From contig JAAYLG010000109.1 in assembly GCA_012522075.1 (NCBI GenBank), forward strand, positions 1 through 48,517: 48,517 bases of DNA, given 5' to 3'. The notes under the pieces were generated by a model. That model did no database searches and was not told the DNA's origin. It saw nothing but the letters and a program-made list of their open reading frames with translations. Positions 18,846 to 27,004 of this stretch are shown in pieces. A program made the position numbers and the translations under genes. How positions within the stretch are numbered: position 1 is the first letter of the stretch; each line of letters opens with the position of its first letter. This DNA comes from Bacillota bacterium. Lineage in GTDB: Bacteria; Bacillota; Dethiobacteria; Dethiobacterales; Dethiobacteraceae.

Positions 18846-19847
18846 ATGTCCGAAGCAAATGGGACAATTATGAAGGCTGAAAATGTTGTCAAACTGTTTC
18901 CGGTGAAAAAATCATCTCTACTTGCTGCATTAACCAGAAAACCGCCAGACTATGTTCACGCCGTTGACGGCGTTTCACTTGATGTCCAAGTCGGTGATAC
19001 AATTGCCATTGTGGGGGAAAGCGGTTCAGGCAAAACAACCCTGGCCCGCGTAATGCTTAATTTGATAGAACCGACGTCGGGAAAGGTAATCTGGCGGGGG
19101 AAAGATGTGTCCACCTTGGATAAAAATGAGCTCTTTCAGTTCCGTAAAGATGTTCAGATTATCTTTCAGAACCCGGGAGGAGCTTTAAACCCCCGTAAAA
19201 GTATTTTTAGGATTCTCAGTGAACCGCTAAAACTGCATTTTAATATTAAATCCGGGAGCGAACTGGTTGACAGGGCTTCCGAAGCGCTGCTGGCGGTAGG
19301 CCTCAACCCGGCCATACACCTGGACCGCCATCCTCACGAATTTAGCGGAGGACAGCGCCAACGTATCTGTATTGCCAGGGCTCTTTCCTTGGGAGCAAAG
19401 ATTATTTTTGCCGATGAACCTGTCTCGTCACTGGATGTTTCCATTCAGGCACAAATCCTGATTTTAATGAAAAAGCTGAAAGAAGAATTTGGCCTCACCT
19501 ACATTTTTGTTACCCACGACCTTGCTTTAACACGCTCCTTTGCTTCCCGGGTATACGTTATGTATCTCGGCGAGATAGTTGAGAGCGGTCCTGTTGAAGA
19601 TATTTTTATGGAACCCCTCCATCCTTACACCAAATTGCTTTTGGCATCGACCCCTGTCCCCAATCCCAAACGAGCTCGCAGCAGAGAAACAATAATTCCT
19701 GTGGGAGAAATTCCTTCACCGATCAACCCGCCGCCTGGTTGTCGCTTTCATACGCGCTGTGCCCTGGCAAAGGCAATATGTAAAACCGCAAAACCGGTTG
19801 TTAAAACCGTAGGTAACCGCTCTTTTGCATGTCACCTGGTCAATTGA
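18846..19847 (+). CDS. ABC transporter ATP-binding protein, DppF/OppF-like
   Basis: Walker A GESGSGKTT, signature FSGGQRQR, Walker B IIFADEPVSSLD, CRFHTRC. Confidence 0.93.
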   Translation: MSEANGTIMKAENVVKLFPVKKSSLLAALTRKPPDYVHAVDGVSLDVQVGDTIAIVGESGSGKTTLARVMLNLIEPTSGKVIWRGKDVSTLDKNELFQFRKDVQIIFQNPGGALNPRKSIFRILSEPLKLHFNIKSGSELVDRASEALLAVGLNPAIHLDRHPHEFSGGQRQRICIARALSLGAKIIFADEPVSSLDVSIQAQILILMKKLKEEFGLTYIFVTHDLALTRSFASRVYVMYLGEIVESGPVEDIFMEPLHPYTKLLLASTPVPNPKRARSRETIIPVGEIPSPINPPPGCRFHTRCALAKAICKTAKPVVKTVGNRSFACHLVN

Positions 19848-19921
19848 CCGCTGCGGAACTATCAAGGTGCGCCGGGAAACACGAAGCTTATATATCCATG
19901 TTGCGCGATTCTTACAATCAT

Positions 19922-19949
19922 GACTGCATTTACTATGCGGTCTTTTTTT
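19922..19949 (+). terminator. Intrinsic terminator after the ABC operon
   Basis: GACTGCAT-ttact-ATGCGGTC followed by TTTTTTT (one G-U pair). Confidence 0.75.
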
Positions 19950-20119
19950 ATTATTAAAAAATGTTGCTGCGATGATCTCTTCCCGGATTGGTCAGAAACT
20001 GCGATGCCGGTTGCAATTTACCTGTTTTTATGCTTATAATACTTTGTGATAAATAATGTATTAATAATTAGCCAGACATCGGGATAGACTCCAAGAAATT
20101 AACGGAGGAATATGCTTCT

Positions 20120-21358
20120 ATGGGGACAACTAACGGCAAGACAACAAAAATCTGGAACAGAGCGTTCACGTGTTCGATTATAGCCAATTTTCTTTTGGGC
20201 ATCTCACAGTATATTGTCAACCCGCTGATTGCTACATACACAGACCATTTAGGCGCAAGCGAGTTTATGGTAGGTTTAGTCTCCGGGCTGTATTTTGGCG
20301 TTTCCTTTGCGGCCAGGCCCTTTTCAGGACCTCTTATAACAAAGATGAATAAAAAGCGGATTATGCTTTTTTCTTATGCCATGGGGGCAATTGTCAATCT
20401 TGGTTATGCCGCAGCCCGCAGCATGCCGCTTTTTATTGTGGCCAGGGTACTGCACGGGATCCAGTTTGCTTTTATCGGTTCTCTTAGTATGACGGTAGCC
20501 GCCGACAGCCTGCCAGAAGAGAAAATAGCCTCCGGGCTCGGTCTTTTCAGTGCCGCCATTGCCGTATCCATGGCAATCGCACCAACCATCGGCATAGCCT
20601 TGCGGTCTTGGGGCGAAAGCACTTTCGGCAGCCTGGGCGCCGGCTACACTGTAGTTTTTCTGACGGCGGCAGCTTGTATGCTGATTTCCTTAATCCCCTG
20701 TAGCTTATTGCCGTACAAGCACAGATCCAAGGAAGATCTGGCTTCCCTGGGCGCTTGGTATAAAAATATTATTGCCCCGGAGGCCCTGATGCCGGCCGTT
20801 GTGGTGATGTTTTATTCCATGGCACAGATCATTTATATTATTTACATGGAACCGTATGCGCAAGCCAACAATATACCCAATGTGGGTCTTTTCTTTACTA
20901 TCTATGCTTTTGTCCTGCTTGCCGCCCGGCCTGCCAGCGGCAGGCTGGTGGATAAGCATGGAATTCCGAAAGTGCTTATTCCGGGCTCGCTGATTTTTGC
21001 CCTGTCGTTTCTAGTTGTCGGTTTGGGCAATTCATACCCTGCCATGCTTGTAGCAGCAGTGCTGGCACCTCTCGGCTTCGGTTTAGCTCAGCCGGCCATA
21101 CAAGTTATGGCACTACAGTCGGTAGCACCTGTAAGAAGGGGAGTGGACAGCAATACAAACTTCTTTGGCATCGATCTCGGCTTTTTTATCGGCCCCTCAC
21201 TGGCAGGGTTGGCTTATTCGTTAACAAACAGCTATTCCGCCATGTTCATGCTGGGAGCGATCCCGTTCCTGGTGGCGCTCTTAATTTTTACTGTCAGCCT
21301 GAAAACCTTCCAGCAAAAGGTGATGGCAAAGCGGGCTCAAGAAGCGAACCGGGGCTGA
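20120..21358 (+). CDS. MFS transporter
   Basis: 12-TM protein with AARPASGRLVDKHG motif between halves. Confidence 0.88.
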   Translation: MGTTNGKTTKIWNRAFTCSIIANFLLGISQYIVNPLIATYTDHLGASEFMVGLVSGLYFGVSFAARPFSGPLITKMNKKRIMLFSYAMGAIVNLGYAAARSMPLFIVARVLHGIQFAFIGSLSMTVAADSLPEEKIASGLGLFSAAIAVSMAIAPTIGIALRSWGESTFGSLGAGYTVVFLTAAACMLISLIPCSLLPYKHRSKEDLASLGAWYKNIIAPEALMPAVVVMFYSMAQIIYIIYMEPYAQANNIPNVGLFFTIYAFVLLAARPASGRLVDKHGIPKVLIPGSLIFALSFLVVGLGNSYPAMLVAAVLAPLGFGLAQPAIQVMALQSVAPVRRGVDSNTNFFGIDLGFFIGPSLAGLAYSLTNSYSAMFMLGAIPFLVALLIFTVSLKTFQQKVMAKRAQEANRG

Positions 21359-21430
21359 TGTGCTGCAGGGTCTGCAGGCAGCTGACATTGTGACACTTCG
21401 CAGATGGTTGTAGTGAATACAGTGAGAGAG

Positions 21431-21465
21431 AGCCTGATTTCTGCAAAGGGAAATCAGGCTTTTTG
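21431..21465 (+). terminator. Intrinsic terminator
   Basis: AGCCTGATTTC-tgcaaagg-GAAATCAGGCT followed by TTTTGC. Confidence 0.85.
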
Positions 21466-21573
21466 CTTCCCCGGAAAAATAGTACTAAAGTAATAAGAAA
21501 AATAAGACCTTCATATCATTAATTAGTCTACAGAATCAGTTACACTCAGTTTACAGGTTGGTTAGCAGGAGGG

Positions 21574-22002
21574 TTGCCTGTGCTAGTTGTCATGTTGCGT
21601 AAAACCGGCCGGCAAAACGGGCAGGCATTGGTGGAAACAGCCTTAGTTTTGCCACTGGTCCTGCTGCTACTGCTTGGAGTGGTGCAGTTCGGGATGATCT
21701 TAAGCGGGGAAATTGCCGTTTCCAGTGCCGCACGGGAGGGAGCAAGGCTGGCCGCTGTAGGAGCAACAGATGCTGAAATTTCGAGCAAGGTGGAAAATAT
21801 GCTGCACAGCTCCCCGTTGCTGAAGGCAGTCTCCGTTCATATTACCCCGGAGGGGACAAGAAGTTTCGGTCAACCGGTTACAGTGACAGTAGAAGCGGGA
21901 ACCGGTGTCATTGTACCTTTCTTTAATTTGTTTTTTGGAGAAAACTTCCGGCATGAGGCGAATGCAACCATGCGGGTTGAATATGTTCAGGAGGCGACCT
22001 GA
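21574..22002 (+). CDS. TadE-like pilus assembly protein
   Basis: GQALVETALVLPLVLLLLLGVVQFG TadE-type N-terminus. Confidence 0.85.
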   Translation: MPVLVVMLRKTGRQNGQALVETALVLPLVLLLLLGVVQFGMILSGEIAVSSAAREGARLAAVGATDAEISSKVENMLHSSPLLKAVSVHITPEGTRSFGQPVTVTVEAGTGVIVPFFNLFFGENFRHEANATMRVEYVQEAT

Positions 22003-22003
22003 A

Positions 22004-22936
22004 ATGAAGTTTCTAAAAAAATTTCTGAGGGAAGAAAAAGGGAGTTCTCTTGTCATTGTTATGCTTGCCATGGTGGCCTTGTTAGGTTCGGCAGCCATGG
22101 TAACAGATTACGGGCTTCTGGCAGCAAAAAGAAGGGCGCTGACAACCGCCGCCGACGCGGCTGCACTGGCAGGCGCCCAGGAACTGATCCTTAACCCGGG
22201 GGCCGGCAATCAGGCTCTGGAAAAAGCGGTGGAATATGCCGGTGTAAACGGTGTGGAGCCGCAAGCAGTTGAGGCCAGCCTGTCACATGGCGGGCGGGCG
22301 GTCACTGTCACAGTCAGGGATAATGTGCATTATTCCTTTGCCCGTGTGCTGGGCTTTTTTGCGGGAGATGTCTCCTCCACCGCCACTGCATTGACAGGAA
22401 CAGTATCGGCACTTACAGGCGTTGTCCCTCTTACGGTGGTGGAACAAGATTTTGTCAAGGGACAGGAATATCACCTGAAATCATTTCCCGCGGGTGATCT
22501 TGGACCCGGCAACTTTGGCGCCCTCGCTTTAGGCGGCAAGGGTGCCGCCAATTACAAGAAAAACTTAAGCCAGGGTTACCAAGGACAAATAAAAGTCGGG
22601 GATATATTGGAAACAGAGCCGGGCAATATGTCCAACCCGACCAGGGCCGGTTTTCTGGAGCGTGTCAACCGCTGCCAGGATAATTGTACTTTCTCCAATT
22701 TCAAGCCCGGCTGCCCCCTGCTGGTCTACATTCCGGTGATAAAACAACCGACCGGCCAGGGGAGGCAGGAGGTGGAGGTGGTGGGCTTTGCCGCTTTCTT
22801 CCTCAATAAAAACCATCCACCAAAACAGGGCAACCAAAGCATTATCCGGGGTTGGTTCGTCGACACCATCGTCACCGGCCAAATAGACGACAACGCCGCG
22901 GATTACGGTATAACGGCAGTAAATTTAATAAGGTAA
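22004..22936 (+). CDS. TadG-like protein
   Basis: EEKGSSLVIVMLAMVALLGSAAMVTDYGLLAAKRRALTTAADAAALAGAQEL, TadG-like N-terminus. Confidence 0.85.
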   Translation: MKFLKKFLREEKGSSLVIVMLAMVALLGSAAMVTDYGLLAAKRRALTTAADAAALAGAQELILNPGAGNQALEKAVEYAGVNGVEPQAVEASLSHGGRAVTVTVRDNVHYSFARVLGFFAGDVSSTATALTGTVSALTGVVPLTVVEQDFVKGQEYHLKSFPAGDLGPGNFGALALGGKGAANYKKNLSQGYQGQIKVGDILETEPGNMSNPTRAGFLERVNRCQDNCTFSNFKPGCPLLVYIPVIKQPTGQGRQEVEVVGFAAFFLNKNHPPKQGNQSIIRGWFVDTIVTGQIDDNAADYGITAVNLIR

Positions 22937-22955
22937 AAAACAGGCAGAAGTAAAA

Positions 22956-22989
22956 GGAAGCGTGGCAGCTGGAAAGCCGCCGCGCTTTC
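22956..22989 (+). terminator. Probable intrinsic terminator after tadG-like gene
   Basis: GGAAGCGTGGC / GCCGCGCTTTC pairing (with two G-U), followed by TATTTTG. Confidence 0.5.
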
Positions 22990-23220
22990 TATTTTGTTTG
23001 TCAACCAAAAAAGGAAATTTAAAACAGAAGTAGAATAATACATATACAATTATCTATAATCATAATTATCTTCGTAGTTCCTGGTTGGACTTTAAGGAAG
23101 TCTTACTCAGGGACTCTTTCTGTTTATTGGAGGTATCTACACTTTTCAGCACTATATGGCAAAAATGGGCAGGAATATACTTCTGCTGGAGTTGTTTCAG
23201 CAGATAAGGGGGTGATTCCT

Positions 23221-24462
23221 TTGAAATTAGCTGCCAAATGGAAAACACAACCCTTGGAAATTTATACGTTGGGGAAATTTTATGTCAAGCGCGGCAATAA
23301 AATTATCTCCGCGCATGCCAACAAGTCGTACAAACTGTGGAAACTTTTCAAATATCTTTTAACAAATCGTGACAAAAACATCCTTCCTGAAGTTGTCATG
23401 GATACACTGTGGCCGGAAAACAATTACTCCGATCCCAAGAAAGCACTTCGGACAGCTGTCTACCGCTTGCGCAAGCTGCTTAATGAAAATAGTGACAATG
23501 TAAAAAGCAGTGATATTATAGTTTTCTCCCAGGGCTGTTACAAGTGGAATCTTGATGCCGATTATTGGCTTGATACTGATGAATTTGAAATGCTTTGCAA
23601 GCAGGGCCAGGATTGGGCCGCAAGGGAGCCCGAGAAAGCCATCAAAATTTATTCAAAAGCTATAGCATTGTATAAAGGCGATTATCTCCCTGAGTGTGCT
23701 TATGATGAATGGGCACTGCCGATCAGAAGCTATTATCGCCATATTTACCTGCAAAGCGCCCTGGAGCTGCTAAGGCTTTTACACAATAAACAAAGATACG
23801 ATGCAATTATAAAAATCTGCGAAACAGTATTTGCTATTGAACTGTTTGAAGAAGACTTCCATATCTATTTTATTGATGCTCTGTTGGCACTGGGAAAAAT
23901 AAAGGAAGCCAGGTCTCATTATGAATATATAACATCGCTTTTTTATCGAGAATTGGGAGTAAAACCGTCTTTGGCCATGAAAAGTATCTATAAAAGATTA
24001 ACGGCGGAAAATGAGAATGTGAAAACAGATTTATTCTCTATTCAATACCAACTGACAGAACAGTATGTTTTAGATAGAGCTTTTTTCTGTGAGCCAGACG
24101 TCTTCAGTGAATTTTATCAACTGGAGCGCAGACGGCTGGAAAGGTCGGGCGGTTCGGTATTCTTGGCATTGCTGACAGTGGCGGCCATTAATCATAAAGC
24201 TCCGAACATCAACAAGGCAACCGATATCCTGCTTCATTTTATACTCTCAAGTCTACGCAAAGGCGATGTGGTCACAAAATGGAACGACACACAATTTTTG
24301 CTTTTACTTTCCGCCCTGAACTTTGAACAGGGAGAAAAAATCTTACACCGGATTTGCAGCGACTTTAAACAACAGCAACCGGATGTCGTTTTATATGCCA
24401 CACTCCAGCCAATGACGCCTCTTTCCCCTTATGCGGAAACTTGTGCACGCCATGAGCCATGA
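23221..24462 (+). CDS. BTAD/SARP-like transcriptional regulator
   Basis: N-terminal winged-helix (LWKLFKYLLTNRDKNILPEVVMDTLWPENNYSDPKKALRTAVYRLRKLL) plus bacterial transcriptional activator domain. TTG start after aaggggg. Confidence 0.85.
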   Translation: MKLAAKWKTQPLEIYTLGKFYVKRGNKIISAHANKSYKLWKLFKYLLTNRDKNILPEVVMDTLWPENNYSDPKKALRTAVYRLRKLLNENSDNVKSSDIIVFSQGCYKWNLDADYWLDTDEFEMLCKQGQDWAAREPEKAIKIYSKAIALYKGDYLPECAYDEWALPIRSYYRHIYLQSALELLRLLHNKQRYDAIIKICETVFAIELFEEDFHIYFIDALLALGKIKEARSHYEYITSLFYRELGVKPSLAMKSIYKRLTAENENVKTDLFSIQYQLTEQYVLDRAFFCEPDVFSEFYQLERRRLERSGGSVFLALLTVAAINHKAPNINKATDILLHFILSSLRKGDVVTKWNDTQFLLLLSALNFEQGEKILHRICSDFKQQQPDVVLYATLQPMTPLSPYAETCARHEP

Positions 24463-24498
24463 AGGCTTTTTTTTTATCTTTACAACTCTATTTTTGAT

Positions 24499-24569
24499 CA
24501 AGTTGTGACTACAAAGTGATGCAAGTGTGATCGGGCTGTGGCCAAGTTGCGGTACCCGCATGTTATAGT
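24499..24569 (+). promoter_or_regulatory. Candidate activator-binding direct repeats plus extended -10 promoter
   Basis: CAAGT at 24499, 24522 and 24543 (spacings 23 and 21), followed by TGT-TATAGT (-10 at 24564). Confidence 0.45.
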
Positions 24570-24677
24570 TGAACCGTGAACAAAAACTGGAGCAGTCTGT
24601 CCACCTCAGCCATTTATGGAGTTACGTTCCTGGAAGGATGAGACAATTGTCTTCTAAATTTAAGGAGGCAAGCATTA

Positions 24678-24908
24678 ATGGCAAAGGTAAATGATAAATA
24701 ACCCGCCCGCAAGTTGGGTGGAGCAACTTTTGTTGCCAGAATTCAATACAGGCAAAATGCCAGTTGGCAGGGAACCATCCAATGGCTAGACGGGAAAAAA
24801 ACAGCTCCTTTCCGCAGTGCGTTGGAAATGATTTTGCTGATGCATGAAGCTCTTGAAACCAACAACAGCGGAGACCTGCCATGCAAATTGAATGTATGGG
24901 GCAATTAG
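24678..24908 (+). pseudogene. Small conserved-looking protein gene interrupted by TAA at codon 8 (or restarting at TTG 24714)
   Basis: AAGGAGG + ATG at 24678: MAKVNDK*PARKLGGATFVARIQYRQNASWQGTIQWLDGKKTAPFRSALEMILLMHEALE, same frame throughout. Confidence 0.55.
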
Positions 24909-25507
24909 CAAGGTTCTGCATACAAAATTCTGTGCTTAAGGGTGAGCTGCTTGTGAAAAACAAACGCATCAGAGGGCTAAGCTTGCCGGGGTGGCTTATC
25001 TGGTTCATCCTTACGGCTACATTCAGTGTAATAGGGTTAAGCTACGCTGCATGGCAGGATCAGCTTACAGTCAATGTTACCGCATCCACCGGAAAGGTTG
25101 ACCTGGCCATTACAGACTGCTGGTTTATAAAAGATGTGCCCAACGGCAATATTCCCGATGGTCAGAAAAAACCAACCCCTCAGATCAATTGGGACGGCAA
25201 AACAATTTCAATATCCATTGAAGACGCTCGTCCCGGATACAATGTCTGGTTCGGGTACACAATTGCAAACCGGGGCAGCCTGCCGGTCAGGCTTACAGCT
25301 GTTAATCAGGGCAGCTTCCCAAAGAAAAGCGGCAATAATCTTATTGATCCCGGCACAATAAAGGTGCAACACAGCCTTGACAAGTATGTCCTGGAACCGG
25401 GAGAGAGCACGACGGGAGAAATTCACATAACGATTCAGGGCATGGAAGAAAACGCGGAATATAATTTCTATTTCTCCCTGGATTTTATCCAGTGGAATAT
25501 AAGCTGA
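24881..25507 (+). CDS. TasA/camelysin-like SipW-dependent secreted protein
   Basis: Signal region FILTATFSVIGLSYAAWQDQLTVNVTASTGKVDL, typical of SipW-type cargo. True start is likely downstream of 24881 (GTG near 24953). Confidence 0.7.
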   Translation: MQIECMGQLARFCIQNSVLKGELLVKNKRIRGLSLPGWLIWFILTATFSVIGLSYAAWQDQLTVNVTASTGKVDLAITDCWFIKDVPNGNIPDGQKKPTPQINWDGKTISISIEDARPGYNVWFGYTIANRGSLPVRLTAVNQGSFPKKSGNNLIDPGTIKVQHSLDKYVLEPGESTTGEIHITIQGMEENAEYNFYFSLDFIQWNIS

Positions 25508-25714
25508 TTTTAAGTTCCAGCTTGGCCCTGCTGCTCAGCATGAAGTGCAAAAGGCGGATGCCGGATCTAAATTTTTAAAAACAGTTCAACTTGTAATATT
25601 TAGGCAAGTTGAAAAAGTGGATGTTCCGAGGTGGTGATTTCGGGGGTAGACAGATTCAGACCATTTAAGTTGTGATGGCAGGCTGGGAAGGAAGAATTAA
25701 AGGCAGGAAAAAGA

Positions 25715-26392
25715 ATGAAAAAGTTTAAGTTTATGGCGTTGATTCTGGTGTTGGCTTTAGGTTTGCTGGGTGCAACATATGCTGCCTGGTGGAGTTCATC
25801 CACTTCATTTGGGGCTACAATTGACACGGGTGTAGTAGACATGCGAATCCGTAACGGAAAACCTGGACATTTACCCGTTTATGCCACAGTAGGCGATGAA
25901 GGCGCATTTATGGAAGTAGATCATACTTATGATGAAAAATCGGTAACAGTAACCATTGGCAACTTGTATCCTGTATCAAAGTATCAACATGGCGTTAAAA
26001 TTGGATTTGGTATGCAAAACTATGGCTCTGTGCCAGTAAAGTTAAGAGGCATTAAGTTTACAAAAATAAACGAAGAGTCCGAAGCCTGGGATTACCTGCG
26101 TATCTACGGTCACATTTCACTTTGGAAAGATAGGGGCAGTTCCTCTCCGCAAAGCATATGGACCGAAACCTTCCAGCACGTATATTTGAAAGATCTTGAT
26201 ACCGTTGTGATGAATATATTAAAAGATGTGGTTGTTGAACCGGGGTATATTGTTTCATTCTCTTCTGAAGATCTTGATGGAAATACCATCTACATCTATT
26301 TAAATCCAAATGATGATGGCGTAGAAAATGTTCAGGGCCAAAGTGTAGGATTCACAGCAGAGTTTGATTGGGTCCAGTATAACTACAAATAA
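25715..26392 (+). CDS. TasA/camelysin-like SipW-dependent secreted protein
   Basis: MKKFKFMALILVLALGLLGATYAAWWSSSTSFGATIDTGVVDM, SipW-type signal peptide, beta-rich mature region. Confidence 0.75.
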   Translation: MKKFKFMALILVLALGLLGATYAAWWSSSTSFGATIDTGVVDMRIRNGKPGHLPVYATVGDEGAFMEVDHTYDEKSVTVTIGNLYPVSKYQHGVKIGFGMQNYGSVPVKLRGIKFTKINEESEAWDYLRIYGHISLWKDRGSSSPQSIWTETFQHVYLKDLDTVVMNILKDVVVEPGYIVSFSSEDLDGNTIYIYLNPNDDGVENVQGQSVGFTAEFDWVQYNYK

Positions 26393-26397
26393 TGAAG

Positions 26398-26431
26398 TAA
26401 TCATGGGGAGAGAGCTCTCTCCCCATGATTA
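26398..26431. repeat. Perfect 34-bp palindrome, possible terminator
   Basis: TAATCATGGGGAGAGAGCTCTCTCCCCATGATTA. Confidence 0.8.
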
Positions 26432-26544
26432 TCCTTGTCGCTAGTTGATAAATTAGACCTAAATTGTTTTCTAATTTGTGTATAGGAATTGTAATTATAA
26501 ACAGCGCAAGTATACGAAGCACATTATGAGCCGGAGGCGAGGAA

Positions 26545-26979
26545 ATGAGAGCAAAAATTATATTTTTGTTTGCTTGGATAGCGGTTGCCTTGTGGCTGCT
26601 TCCCGGTGGCCTTGCTTCCTGGCAGGGGTCACTTCAGGTGCGGGGAAGCATTACAACCACGGAGTGGACCGGTCCTAAAGCAGCTCCCGAACTAGCGACG
26701 GACACTGCTGAAAGCAGTGTTGAATTGGGAGTTGTGCAGGACGTTAATATAGAAGAATTAAACAATTCAAAGGAAGATGAAAATGTAACGGAAGAAAAAG
26801 AAAGCTGGGTGGATGAAGGGGAAAGTGAGAATGGGCAGGATCTGGAAGAAAATGATAGCGATGAAAAAGAAGTTGCTGCTGAAAATGAAGTCGTTATAGA
26901 GTCAGAGGGAGAGCAGGGATGCGAGGATATAGGCAGCAACGGTGAAGAAGAGGACGTAAAAGAATTCGTAGCAGAGTAG
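26545..26979 (+). CDS. Short secreted protein with SipW-like signal and Glu/Asp-rich tail
   Basis: MRAKIIFLFAWIAVALWLLPGGLASWQGSLQVRGSITTTE then about 90 aa rich in E/D/S/N. Confidence 0.65.
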   Translation: MRAKIIFLFAWIAVALWLLPGGLASWQGSLQVRGSITTTEWTGPKAAPELATDTAESSVELGVVQDVNIEELNNSKEDENVTEEKESWVDEGESENGQDLEENDSDEKEVAAENEVVIESEGEQGCEDIGSNGEEEDVKEFVAE

Positions 26980-27004
26980 CCCGGCTGGCGGAGGTGTCTT
27001 CCCT

